From NCBI RefSeq assembly GCF_020618415.1, contig NZ_CP085344.1:2689001-2753000 (forward strand): a stretch of DNA of 64,000 bases. Reading direction: 5' to 3'. The notes beneath the pieces are model-generated. The model was not told where the DNA came from, did no database searches, and saw nothing but the letters and a program-made list of their open reading frames with translations. The position numbers were made by a program, and so were the translations under genes. This document shows positions 10,707-18,624 of this stretch, in pieces. This stretch comes from Cupriavidus sp. MP-37. GTDB lineage: Bacteria; Pseudomonadota; Gammaproteobacteria; Burkholderiales; Burkholderiaceae. Position 1 is the stretch's first letter. The number at the start of each line of letters is the position of its first letter.

Positions 10707-11528
10707 GTGAATCCCGCCGTCAAGTCCCTCGCCGACCGTCTCGAGGCGCTGCTGCCGCAGACCCAGTGCACCAAGTGCGGCTTCAGCGGCTGCCGCCCTT
10801 ATGCCGAGGCCATGGCCAGCGGCGAAGCCGCCTGCAACCGTTGCCCGCCCGGTGGCGCACAAGGGATCGCGCGCCTGGCCACGCTGCTGGGCACCGAACC
10901 GCTGCCGCTCGATCCCGAACGCGGCAGCGAGCAGCCGCGCGCGGTCGCCCGCATCGACGAGAGCCTGTGCATCGGCTGCACGCTCTGCATCCAGGCCTGC
11001 CCGGTCGACGCCATCGCCGGCGCCGCCAAGCAGATGCATACCGTAATCCCTGAGCTGTGCACCGGCTGCGACCTGTGCGTGCCGCCCTGCCCGGTCGACT
11101 GCATCGACATGGTTCCCGTTACCGGCGCGCGCACCGGCTGGGACGCGTGGTCGCAGGCGCAGGCCGATGCCGCGCACGCGCGCTACCTGGCGCGCAACGC
11201 GCGGCTGGTGCGCGAGCGCGAGGAAAACGACGCGCGCCTCGCCGCCAAGGCCGCCGCCAAGCTTGCCGCGGTGCAGGCCGAAGCGCCGGAGAACGACGCC
11301 GAGCGCGCCGCGCAGGAACGCAAGCGCGCCATCATCCAGGCCGCGATCGAACGCGCGCGGCAGAAGCAGCAGGCCGCGCGGCCGCGCAATACCGAGAACG
11401 TGTCGGCCGCGGTGCAGGCGCAGATCGACGCCGCCGAAGCGCGGCGCGCGCGCGCCGGGCTGACGCCGCAGCAGGATGACTCCGATCCCGCCAAGGATCA
11501 GGCCAACGACCAAGAAAAAGAACCATGA
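10707..11528 (+). CDS. RnfB-like ferredoxin (4Fe-4S cluster and dicluster domains)
   Basis: Electron-transfer protein of the RnfB/RsxB type. After [19 protein letters not shown] comes a 4Fe-4S cluster motif CTKCGFSGC...CNRCPPGG, then two ferredoxin motifs [12 protein letters not shown] and [12 protein letters not shown], then an Ala/Arg/Glu-rich helical tail of about 110 residues. It lacks the N-terminal membrane anchor of true RnfB, and no other rnf genes are present. In beta-proteobacteria this soluble form is commonly found next to nth. Its stop overlaps the nth start (ATGA), suggesting translational coupling and a possible role in supplying electrons or clusters to endonuclease III. The start is uncertain: GTG at 10707 is my choice and TTG at 10692 is possible. 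Confidence 0.85.
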   Translation: MNPAVKSLADRLEALLPQTQCTKCGFSGCRPYAEAMASGEAACNRCPPGGAQGIARLATLLGTEPLPLDPERGSEQPRAVARIDESLCIGCTLCIQACPVDAIAGAAKQMHTVIPELCTGCDLCVPPCPVDCIDMVPVTGARTGWDAWSQAQADAAHARYLARNARLVREREENDARLAAKAAAKLAAVQAEAPENDAERAAQERKRAIIQAAIERARQKQQAARPRNTENVSAAVQAQIDAAEARRARAGLTPQQDDSDPAKDQANDQEKEP

Positions 11529-12169
11529 ACGCTGCCAAGTGCCGTGCCATCTTCGAGACGCTGCGCGAAGTCAATCCGGCCCCGACCACGGAACTGGAGT
11601 ACAGCTCGCCGTTCGAGCTGCTGATCGCCGTGCTGCTGTCGGCGCAGGCCACCGACGTCGGCGTGAACAAGGCCACGCGCCGCCTGTTCCCGGTTGCGCA
11701 TACGCCGCGGCAGATGCTGGAGCTGGGCGAAGCCGGCCTGAGCGAATACATCAAGACCATCGGCCTGTACAAGACCAAGGCAAAGCATGTGATCGAGACC
11801 TGCCGCATCCTGGTCGAACGCCATGGCGGCAAGGTGCCGGCCGAGCGCGAAGCGCTGGAGGCGCTGCCGGGCGTGGGCCGCAAGACCGCCAACGTGGTGC
11901 TCAACACCGCGTTCGGCCAGCCCACCATCGCGGTCGACACGCATATCTTCCGCGTCTCCAACCGCACCGGCCTGGCGCCGGGCAAGAACGTCGACGTGGT
12001 CGAGCAGAAGCTGCTCAAGTGCGTGCCGCACGAATTCCTGCACGATGCCCATCATTGGCTGATCCTGCACGGCCGCTACGTGTGCAAGGCGCGCAAGCCG
12101 GAATGCTGGCATTGCGCGATCGAGCCGCTGTGCGAGTTCAGGGAGAAAACCCCGGCGCCGCAGCTGTAG
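11525..12169 (+). CDS. nth: Endonuclease III (Nth)
   Basis: Bifunctional DNA glycosylase/AP lyase removing oxidised pyrimidines. At 214 residues it has normal family length. It shows the helix-hairpin-helix [12 protein letters not shown] with the catalytic Lys, the catalytic Asp in VDTHIFR, and the C-terminal [4Fe-4S] motif C-x6-C-x2-C-x5-C ([11 protein letters not shown]...C). It overlaps the RnfB-like gene by four bases. The 3' end runs into the homopolymer tract beginning 14 bp after the stop, and the convergent TetR ORF overlaps its last 32 bases. Confidence 0.96.
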   Translation: MNAAKCRAIFETLREVNPAPTTELEYSSPFELLIAVLLSAQATDVGVNKATRRLFPVAHTPRQMLELGEAGLSEYIKTIGLYKTKAKHVIETCRILVERHGGKVPAEREALEALPGVGRKTANVVLNTAFGQPTIAVDTHIFRVSNRTGLAPGKNVDVVEQKLLKCVPHEFLHDAHHWLILHGRYVCKARKPECWHCAIEPLCEFREKTPAPQL

Positions 12170-12812
12170 CCGCGGCCGGCGCTGGGGGGGGGGGGGGGGG
12201 CGGGCCCCCCCCCCCCCCCCCCCCCAGCTGCAGCGCGGTGCGCGCCACCACGTCGACATCGGGGGTGTAGCCCTGCCGGATCCAGCGCACGGCGAGATGG
12301 ACCACCCCGCCCGCCACGCCCGCCGTCAGCAGCGGATCGCGCGCGCGCCCCGGCGGCAATAGCGCTTGCGCCAGCAGCCCGCCAAATTCATCCAGCGAGT
12401 CGGCCAGCGCGCCGTCGACCAGCTTGCTGACCCCGCGGATCTCTACCAGGAACACGCGCGCCGAGCGCGGTTCGCGCTGCAGCGCGCCGAAATAGGCGCG
12501 CAGCATCGCCAGCGCCTGTTGCGCGCCATCGTTGCCGGCCGCCTCGCGCGCCTGCACCAGGATGTGCAGCAGGCGCTGGGTCACCGTTTGAAACGATGCC
12601 AGCAGCAAGGCCTCGCTGTTGGCGAATGACTCGTAGAAATAGCGTTCGGTCAGTCCCGCGGCCTCGCACACGGCCTTGACGGTGGCGTTCTGGTAACCGC
12701 GCTCGCCATAGACCTGCACGGCCGCGGCGATCAGTTGCGCGCGGCGCTGGGCACGGCGCTCTTCGGCTTCGGCGCCGCGATAGCGGCGCGCGGGAGTCAG
12801 CTCGGAGGTCAT
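12138..12812 (-). CDS. TetR family regulator with abnormal homopolymer-encoded C-terminus
   Basis: Probable repressor of the adjacent monooxygenase operon. The HTH is intact (AQLIAAAVQVYGERGYQNATVKAVCEAAGLTERYFYESFAN), and the helical effector domain ends around VDVVARTALQL. Beyond that the frame crosses the G17/C21 tract and reads Gly and Pro runs plus Ala-rich sequence until it stops inside nth. The last ~30 residues are unlike a TetR protein, so either the tract is a recent slippage or insertion product that removed the native stop, or the base count is wrong. Start at MTSELTP; MARMTSEL, nine bases earlier, is an alternative. A perfect palindrome lies 59 bp upstream. Confidence 0.8.
   Translation of the reverse strand: MTSELTPARRYRGAEAEERRAQRRAQLIAAAVQVYGERGYQNATVKAVCEAAGLTERYFYESFANSEALLLASFQTVTQRLLHILVQAREAAGNDGAQQALAMLRAYFGALQREPRSARVFLVEIRGVSKLVDGALADSLDEFGGLLAQALLPPGRARDPLLTAGVAGGVVHLAVRWIRQGYTPDVDVVARTALQLGGGGGGGPPPPPPPAPAAATAAAPGFSP
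12184..12225. repeat. G17-C-G3-C21 homopolymer inverted repeat
   Basis: Seventeen G (12184-12200), then CGGG, then twenty-one C (12205-12225), flanked by GCT on the left and AGC on the right, making a long G:C inverted repeat. It lies between convergent nth and TetR genes, where a terminator hairpin would be expected, but it has no T-tract. Such long runs are rare in bacterial DNA and are error-prone in sequencing, so length and even existence need confirmation. Confidence 0.9.
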
Positions 12813-12858
12813 GCGCGCCATTATGGCATTCCCTATGGCCGGAAAACGCGCGGAAAAC

Positions 12859-12894
12859 TTGCCGGATGGCTTCTGACAATCTATGTTGTCAGAA
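12859..12894 (+). promoter_or_regulatory. TetR operator and promoter of the monooxygenase operon
   Basis: A perfect inverted repeat, TTCTGACAA-N6-TTGTCAGAA (12871-12894), lies between the divergent TetR gene and the monooxygenase. A candidate promoter TTGCCG (12859-12864) -17 bp- TATGTT (12882-12887) has its -10 inside the palindrome, so a bound dimer would block transcription. The size and symmetry suit a TetR-family dimer. The ATG at 12883 inside the palindrome is therefore unlikely to be a start codon. Confidence 0.7.
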
Positions 12895-12909
12895 ACGCCA
12901 CTCGTCCGG

Positions 12910-14478
12910 ATGCCTCCCATGCGCGATGCCAGTTCCGATGACGCAGTTCTCGATGTCCTGATCGTGGGCGCCGGCTTGTCCGGCATCGGTGCGGCGCGCC
13001 AGCTGCAACGGCGCTGCCCCGGCAAGCGCTACGCCATCCTCGAGGCGCGCGACGCCATCGGCGGCACCTGGGACCTGTTCCGCTACCCCGGCATCCGCTC
13101 GGACTCGGACATGTACACGCTGGGCTACCGCTTCAAGCCCTGGCGCGGCGCCAAGGCCATCGCCGATGGCCCGTCGATCCGCGCCTATATCCGCGAGACC
13201 GCCGCAGAAGCCGGCATCACGCGCCAGATCCGCTTCGGCCACCGCGTGGTCAGCGCGGCGTGGGACAGCGCCGAGGCTTGCTGGACCGTCGAAGCCGAAC
13301 GCGGCACCGACCGCGCCCTGGTGCGGCTGCGCGCGCGCCTGCTCTATGTGTGCGCCGGCTACTACAGCTATGCCGAGGCCCACCGTCCCGCGTTCGACGG
13401 CGAGGACCGTTTTCGCGGCCGCATCGTGCATCCGCAGTTCTGGGACGAAGCGCTGGACTATGCCGGCAAGCGCGTGGTGGTGATCGGCAGCGGCGCCACC
13501 GCGGTCACGCTGGTGCCGGCGATGGCAGAGCGCGCGGCGCACGTGACCATGCTGCAGCGCTCGCCCACCTATATCGTGGCGCGCCCCGGCGAAGACGGCA
13601 TCGCGCGCACGCTGCGCCGCGTGCTGCCGGAGCGGCTCGCCTACGCCGCCACGCGCTGGAAGAACGTGCTGCTCGGCATGACCTTCTTCCAGCTGGCGCG
13701 GCGCCGGCCCGAACGCGTCAAGGCGCGCCTGGTCGGCATGGCCGCGGCGCAGCTGCCAGCCGGCTTCGACGTGGCGACGCATTTCACGCCGCGCTACAAG
13801 CCCTGGGACCAGCGCCTGTGCCTGGTGCCCGACGGCGACCTGTTCCGCGCGCTGCGCGAGGGCCGCGCCTCGGTGGTCACCGACACCATCAGGCGCTTCA
13901 CCGAAGGCGGCATCGAGCTGGCCAGCGGCAACTCGCTGGACGCGGATATCGTGGTGACGGCAACCGGGCTGAAGCTGAACATGCTGGGCGACATTGCGCT
14001 CACGGTCGACGGCCAGCCGCGCCGCGCCGCCGAATGCCTGGCCTACAAGGGCATGATGCTCAGCGACGTGCCCAACCTGGTGCTGGCGTTCGGCTACACC
14101 AACGCCTCGTGGACGCTCAAGGCCGACCTGACGGCCGAGTACGTGTGCCGCCTGCTGCGCCACATGGACCGCCATGGCCACCGCATCGCGGTGCCGCGCG
14201 CACCCGCCGCGGTGCAGCCGACGCCGTTCCTCGATTTCACCTCGGGCTATGTGCAGCGCGCCGCCGGCGTGCTGCCGCGGCAAGGCGACCGCAAGCCGTG
14301 GCGCGTGCACCAGAACTACCTGAAAGACCTGCTGACGATCCGGCACGGCCGCATCGCCGATGGCGTGCTGCAGTTCAGCGCCCCGCCCGCCGCGGCCCCC
14401 GCGTTGCGCGAGCGGCGCAACCAACAGGACGCAACGGGCGCCAACGCCGCCGTGGCCGCCAGCGAGGTGCAGCCATGA
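12910..14478 (+). CDS. Flavin-containing / Baeyer-Villiger-type monooxygenase
   Basis: FAD- and NADPH-dependent oxygenase, probably oxidising a ketone or other hydrophobic substrate. An FAD-binding VLIVGAGLSGIGAARQL lies at the N-terminus. The Baeyer-Villiger fingerprint F-x-G-x3-H-x3-W is present as FRGRIVHPQFWD, with Asp replacing the usual Pro/Asp position. The NADPH-site VVVIGSGATAVTLVPAMA and an ATG-type motif (VTATGLKLN) follow. Length is about 522 residues from the chosen start; an upstream ATG at 12883 lies in the operator. The stop overlaps the hydrolase start (ATGA). With the hydrolase and Coq4-like gene it forms a three-gene operon under a divergent TetR regulator. The substrate is unknown. 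Confidence 0.88.
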   Translation: MPPMRDASSDDAVLDVLIVGAGLSGIGAARQLQRRCPGKRYAILEARDAIGGTWDLFRYPGIRSDSDMYTLGYRFKPWRGAKAIADGPSIRAYIRETAAEAGITRQIRFGHRVVSAAWDSAEACWTVEAERGTDRALVRLRARLLYVCAGYYSYAEAHRPAFDGEDRFRGRIVHPQFWDEALDYAGKRVVVIGSGATAVTLVPAMAERAAHVTMLQRSPTYIVARPGEDGIARTLRRVLPERLAYAATRWKNVLLGMTFFQLARRRPERVKARLVGMAAAQLPAGFDVATHFTPRYKPWDQRLCLVPDGDLFRALREGRASVVTDTIRRFTEGGIELASGNSLDADIVVTATGLKLNMLGDIALTVDGQPRRAAECLAYKGMMLSDVPNLVLAFGYTNASWTLKADLTAEYVCRLLRHMDRHGHRIAVPRAPAAVQPTPFLDFTSGYVQRAAGVLPRQGDRKPWRVHQNYLKDLLTIRHGRIADGVLQFSAPPAAAPALRERRNQQDATGANAAVAASEVQP

Positions 14479-15458
14479 CAGCCCTCGTCGTCGGCCTGGC
14501 CGTGCTGCTGGCGCTAGTCCTGCTGACCGGCGCCGCGCTATGGCTGTACACATGGCGTACCGCCCGGCGCATCGAAGCGGCCATGCAGCCGCCCGGCCGC
14601 TTTGTCGACGTGCCCGGCGCCCGCCTGCATGTGGTGGAGCGCGGGCAAGGCCCGGCGCTGCTGCTGGTGCATGGCCTGTCGGGCCAGCTCGAGAACTTCG
14701 GCTACGGCATGATCGCGCCGCTGGCCGAGAGCTTCCGCGTCATCGCCGTCGACCGCCCCGGCGCGGGCCATTCCACGCGCACGCCCGGCAGCGCCGCCGA
14801 CCTGCCCGCGCAGGCCGACGCGCTCGCCGCACTGTGCGACCGGCTGGGCCTGGAACGGCCGCTGGTGGTCGGCCATTCGCTGGGCGGCGCGATTGCGCTG
14901 GCGCTGGCGATCCGACATCCGGAGCGCGTCGGCGGCCTCGCGCTGATCGCGCCGCTGACCCATCCGCCCAGGGAGATCTCGCCCGTGTTCCGGGCCATGA
15001 CCGTGCCGCGCGCCTGGCAGCGCCGGCTGCTGGCCTGGACCGTGGTGGTGCCGATGTCGATCCGTCATCGCGCCGAGGTCATGGATATCGTGTTCGGCCC
15101 CGACCCGGTGCCGGACGACTTCCCGACCCGCGGCGGCGGCCTGCTGGCCTTGCGCCCGCGCCATTTCCTGGCGGCGTCGGAGGACCTGATCGGCGCCGCG
15201 CGGAGCCTGCCGGCGCTGCTGCGCGACTACGGCTCGCTGCGCGTGCCCGTCAGCGTGCTGTACGGCCGCGACGACCGCATCCTCGACTTCGCCGAGCATG
15301 GCGAAGCGCTGGTGGCGAAAGTGCCGGGCGCCACGCTGACCCTGGTCAGCGGCGGGCACATGCTGCCGGTCACCGCCATCGCCACCAGCGTCGATTTCGT
15401 GCGCGCCGCCGCCGCGCGGATGCAAGACTCCGCGCCGCGGCCGGCACAGTTCGCCTGA
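14475..15458 (+). CDS. Membrane-anchored alpha/beta hydrolase
   Basis: A 327-residue hydrolase. An N-terminal hydrophobic segment (MTALVVGLAVLLALVLLTGA) anchors it to or exports it across the inner membrane. The fold is plain: HGLSGQ oxyanion region, nucleophile elbow GHSLGGA, acid region YGRDDRILDF and a His in SGGHMLPV. In the context of a Baeyer-Villiger-type enzyme the natural role would be hydrolysis of the ester or lactone formed, but this is inferred from neighbours only. It is coupled to the monooxygenase by a 4-bp overlap. Confidence 0.88.
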   Translation: MTALVVGLAVLLALVLLTGAALWLYTWRTARRIEAAMQPPGRFVDVPGARLHVVERGQGPALLLVHGLSGQLENFGYGMIAPLAESFRVIAVDRPGAGHSTRTPGSAADLPAQADALAALCDRLGLERPLVVGHSLGGAIALALAIRHPERVGGLALIAPLTHPPREISPVFRAMTVPRAWQRRLLAWTVVVPMSIRHRAEVMDIVFGPDPVPDDFPTRGGGLLALRPRHFLAASEDLIGAARSLPALLRDYGSLRVPVSVLYGRDDRILDFAEHGEALVAKVPGATLTLVSGGHMLPVTAIATSVDFVRAAAARMQDSAPRPAQFA

Positions 15459-15474
15459 TCCCGGGAGACCGCCC

Positions 15475-16200
15475 ATGACCACCACGACGGGTTCCAACCC
15501 CTACAAGCAGGATCTCTTCGCCGCGTTCCGCGCCGTGCGCAAGCTGATGGCGGACGGCAACGACACCGAGCAGGTATTCCGCATCATGCGCGCGCTCAAC
15601 GGTCCGTCGATGCCGCGCAACTTCAGCCGGCTGCTGGCCACGCACGACGGCCGCCGCATGGTCTACCAGCGCGTCGAACTGGCCGAGCGCCTGTCCGATC
15701 CCGCTTACGTGGCCGGCTTCGGGCCGGGCACGGTCGGCGCGGCCTATCGCGCGTTCCTGGAACAGACCGGCTACAGCGCGGACGGACTGGCCAAGGTGTC
15801 GAACCTCGACCAGGAACCGGTGCTCGAGGACGCCTACCTGTGGTTCGGCCGGCGCACGCGCGACATCCACGATATCTGGCACGTGCTGACCGGCTACCGC
15901 GCCGACGAAAGCCTGGGCGAAGCCGCGCTGGTGGCGTTCAGCTATGCGCAGACCGGCGGCAGGGGCTGGGCCTTCATCGCCATCGCGGCGTCGCTGAAGA
16001 GCCTGCGCGTGACCGGCAGCCTGGCCTTTGCGCGCGCGGTGCTGGAGGGCTACCGGCTGGGCCGGCGCGCACGCTGGCTGCTGGGAGAGGATTACGAGAA
16101 GCTGCTGCACGAACCGATCGACGCGGCGCGCGCGCGGCTCGGGATCGGCGAACCGCGCCGCTACCTGGCCTGCAAGCCGATGCAGCAATGGACCGCCTGA
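15475..16200 (+). CDS. Coq4-family protein
   Basis: A 241-residue soluble protein of the COQ4 family (PF05019), known in mitochondria for a role in ubiquinone biosynthesis. The family's zinc-ligand motif HDxxH...E is visible as HDIWHVLTGYRADESLGE (around residue 130-150). It lies 16 bp after the hydrolase in the TetR-controlled operon, far from any ubi genes, so a specialised role with the monooxygenase is more likely than core quinone synthesis. The C-terminus ends LACKPMQQWTA. The biochemical function in this operon is unknown. Confidence 0.8.
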   Translation: MTTTTGSNPYKQDLFAAFRAVRKLMADGNDTEQVFRIMRALNGPSMPRNFSRLLATHDGRRMVYQRVELAERLSDPAYVAGFGPGTVGAAYRAFLEQTGYSADGLAKVSNLDQEPVLEDAYLWFGRRTRDIHDIWHVLTGYRADESLGEAALVAFSYAQTGGRGWAFIAIAASLKSLRVTGSLAFARAVLEGYRLGRRARWLLGEDYEKLLHEPIDAARARLGIGEPRRYLACKPMQQWTA

Positions 16201-16218
16201 GCGGTTCCAATTGCTACC

Positions 16219-16290
16219 GTCATTCCCGTGAAAGCGGGAATCCAGCGTCGTTAAAAGTCACTGGGTCCCCGCTTTCGCGGGGACGACGGT
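16219..16290. repeat. Pair of REP-like palindromes after the Coq4-like gene
   Basis: Two inverted repeats in opposite arrangement: ATTCCCG-TGAAAG-CGGGAAT (16222-16241) and TCCCCGC-TTTC-GCGGGGA (16266-16283), with CGTC/GACG at the outer ends. This resembles the common proteobacterial 'CGTCATTCCCGCGAAAGCGGGAATCC'-type extragenic repeat. It lies between a rightward operon end and a leftward gene end, where it may aid transcript end formation. Confidence 0.75.
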
Positions 16291-16351
16291 CACGTACCTA
16301 ACGGCATGACCACCGCGGGTCGCTTTTTATGCTTGCCGGTACCGGCCGCGT

Positions 16352-16939
16352 TCAGACGATGCGGCAGGCTTCGTCGAACGATAGCCGCGGGCCGCGCGGG
16401 AACAGCTTGTCGGCGACGCCATAGCCCAGGTTGCACAGGAAGTTGACCTGCCACTTGCCGTCCGGGAAGAACGCTGCGTTGACCTTGTCGGCGTCGAAGC
16501 CGCCCATCGGGCCGCAGTCCAGGCCCAGCGCGCGCGCCGCCAGGATAAAGTAGCCGCCCTGCAGCGAGCTGTTCATCAGCGCGTCGCGGGCAATCTTGGC
16601 GTCGTTGCCGGCGTACCACGAGCGGGCGTCGGCGTGCGGGAACAGCTTGGGCAGCTGGTCGTGGAAGGCGGTGTCGAAGGCGATGATCGCGGTCACCGGC
16701 GCCGAGCGCGTCTTGTCGACGTTGCCGGCCGAGACGCAGTCGACCAGGCGCGCTTTCTCGGCAGCGCTCTTGACGAACACGATGCGCGCCGGGCTGCTGT
16801 TGGCCGCGGTCGGGCCGAACTTCATCGCTTCATAGATCTGGTGCAGCACGGCGTCGTCGACATGGCGGTCCTGCCACACATTGTGGGTGCGGGCCTCGGT
16901 GAACAGCTGCGCCAGCGCGGCGTGGTCGATCTGGGACAT
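16352..16939 (-). CDS. Nitroreductase-family NADPH oxidoreductase, RutE/HadB-like
   Basis: FMN-dependent reductase of 195 residues, similar in plan to malonic semialdehyde reductase RutE. It has the N-terminal [18 protein letters not shown], the FMN-contacting [17 protein letters not shown], a central [20 protein letters not shown] and a C-terminal [13 protein letters not shown]. No other rut genes are nearby, so the physiological substrate is uncertain; malonic semialdehyde and small quinones or nitro compounds are the options. The start at MSQIDHAAL follows a plausible GGAG-like site and fits the family length. Confidence 0.85.
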   Translation of the reverse strand: MSQIDHAALAQLFTEARTHNVWQDRHVDDAVLHQIYEAMKFGPTAANSSPARIVFVKSAAEKARLVDCVSAGNVDKTRSAPVTAIIAFDTAFHDQLPKLFPHADARSWYAGNDAKIARDALMNSSLQGGYFILAARALGLDCGPMGGFDADKVNAAFFPDGKWQVNFLCNLGYGVADKLFPRGPRLSFDEACRIV

Positions 16940-17027
16940 GCGCGTCCTTTCTGTACGGGAGGTGAGAGAAGGCGCGATTGTACCCAAGCGCTGGCACACG
17001 CCACGACAGCGCCTTTGAGCAACCCGT

Positions 17028-17966
17028 TCAATTCCCTTGCATGTCGGCGCGCGCCGGCGCCGGCGCGCTGCCGCGGCGGGTCAGCCACAGCACGCCTGCC
17101 AGGATCAGGCCGCCGCCCACTGCCTGCGCGGCGCCGATCTGCTCGCCCAGCAGCAAGGCCGCCAGCACCACGGTGACCACCGGCTCCAGCGTCGACAGCA
17201 TCGATGCCTGCGCCGCGCCCAGCCGCTGCAGCCCGGCAAAGAACGTCAGGATCGCCAGCACCGTCGACAGCAGCGCGATCCCCGCCAGCGCCAGCCAGCC
17301 GCCGGCATCGGCCGGGAACTGCGGCGGCGTGCCGGCGCCGGCGCGCAGCACGCCGACCACCCCGTAGACCAGCGCCGCCGCGGTGCAGATCACGGTGGTG
17401 GTGGCGATCGGGTTGACGCCGGCGGTCAGGCGCGCGCCGACGATGATGTAGACCGAATAGATCACCGCCGCCGCCAGCCCCAGCGCGATCCCCAGCGGCG
17501 AGCCCACGCCGCCCCCGACCGTCAGCCCGGCACCCACCGAGCACAGCACCAGCGCCACCACCGCCGCGGTGGTCAGCCGCTCCTTCAGGAAGATGGCCGC
17601 GAGGATGGTCACGAACAGCGGGTACAGGTACAGCAGCAGCGCCACCAGGCTGGCTTGCGCGTGATTGAGCGCGCTGAAGAAGCAGAACGACTGGCCGACA
17701 TAGCCGATGCCCCCCATCGCCGCCAGCGCCAGCACGCGGCGCCACGGCGGCAGCGCGATGCCGCGCGTACGCATCACCCACGCCAGCGCCGCGGCGGCCA
17801 GCATGAAGCGCACCAGCAGCAGCCCATACACGTCCGCGCCGGCGGCGTAGGCAAAGCGGGCGAAGATGGCCATGGCGCCGAAGGCGCTGGCCGAGACCGC
17901 GATCAGCAGCACGCCGGCCAGCTTGTCGCGGGCGGCGGTCGGGGCGGTGGGGGCGGAAGCGCTCAT
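17028..17966 (-). CDS. EamA/DMT-family inner-membrane transporter
   Basis: A 312-residue permease of the drug/metabolite transporter type with ten hydrophobic segments arranged as two EamA repeats. The first runs from about [20 protein letters not shown] to [15 protein letters not shown], the second from [20 protein letters not shown] to [18 protein letters not shown]. The characteristic second-repeat end [21 protein letters not shown] is present. The substrate cannot be read from sequence. It lies 88 bp upstream of the nitroreductase on the same strand and could be co-transcribed with it. Confidence 0.9.
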   Translation of the reverse strand: MSASAPTAPTAARDKLAGVLLIAVSASAFGAMAIFARFAYAAGADVYGLLLVRFMLAAAALAWVMRTRGIALPPWRRVLALAAMGGIGYVGQSFCFFSALNHAQASLVALLLYLYPLFVTILAAIFLKERLTTAAVVALVLCSVGAGLTVGGGVGSPLGIALGLAAAVIYSVYIIVGARLTAGVNPIATTTVICTAAALVYGVVGVLRAGAGTPPQFPADAGGWLALAGIALLSTVLAILTFFAGLQRLGAAQASMLSTLEPVVTVVLAALLLGEQIGAAQAVGGGLILAGVLWLTRRGSAPAPARADMQGN

Positions 17967-18061
17967 CGGGCAGGCAGGGAGTCGGCGATCCCGCATTCTA
18001 CTTGGCGGCATCGCCAGGGCAGCCGGCAAGGGCAGCCCCCGTCGTTTACAATGGCGCCACC

Positions 18062-18493
18062 ATGTTCAATCCCTCCCGAGAAGAAGTCCGCCGGTTCTTC
18101 TGCGATGCCTGGCAGAAGCAGATTGCAGGCGGCGTGCTGACCCCGCTGGAAGCCATCGCCGTCGACTGGATCGGCGAGCACCCCGAGTACCACGAGCTGC
18201 TGCGCGACACCGAAGGCGCGCTGGCGCAGGACTACACCCCCGAGCAAGGCCAGACCAACCCCTTCCTGCATCTGGCGATGCACCTGTCGATTTCGGAGCA
18301 GGTCTCGGTCGACCAGCCGCGCGGCATCCGCCAGGCCTACGAGGCGCTGGCGCGCCGGCTCGATTCCCCGCACGAAGCCCAGCACCAGGTGATGGAATGC
18401 CTGGGCGAGATGCTGTGGCAGGCGCAGCGCACCGGCCAGCCCCCGGACGGCGACCACTACGTCGACTGCGTCAAGCGTCGCGCCAACCGCTGA
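18062..18493 (+). CDS. DUF1841 family protein
   Basis: A 143-residue soluble protein beginning MFNPSREEVRRFFCDAWQK, a start typical of the beta-proteobacterial DUF1841 family (PF08897). The sequence HPEYHELLRDTEGALAQDYTPEQGQTNPFLHLAMHLSISEQVSVDQPRGI has the conserved look of the family, but its function is unknown. There is no signal peptide or membrane helix. It is transcribed toward the phospholipase gene with a 131-bp gap and divergently from the transporter. Confidence 0.88.
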   Translation: MFNPSREEVRRFFCDAWQKQIAGGVLTPLEAIAVDWIGEHPEYHELLRDTEGALAQDYTPEQGQTNPFLHLAMHLSISEQVSVDQPRGIRQAYEALARRLDSPHEAQHQVMECLGEMLWQAQRTGQPPDGDHYVDCVKRRANR

Positions 18494-18624
18494 CGTTGCG
18501 CCGGTACGCGCAAAAAAGTGCAGCGTACAATTCCTCACAAGCCGTTGCAGGCGTGCGTGGTAGGCTTTGGGCTCCGAGTTTTCCCTAGTTGCGTTGCCAT
18601 CACCTGGCAACGTCGCTCATCTTG

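Noticed and set aside
12184..12225. Ordinary Rho-independent terminator for nth
   Set aside because: There is no T-tract, and both arms are pure homopolymers, unlike any terminator in the window.
12883..12909. ATG at 12883 as the monooxygenase start
   Set aside because: It lies inside the operator palindrome and at the likely -10; later ATGs at 12910 and 12919 give a normal N-terminus.
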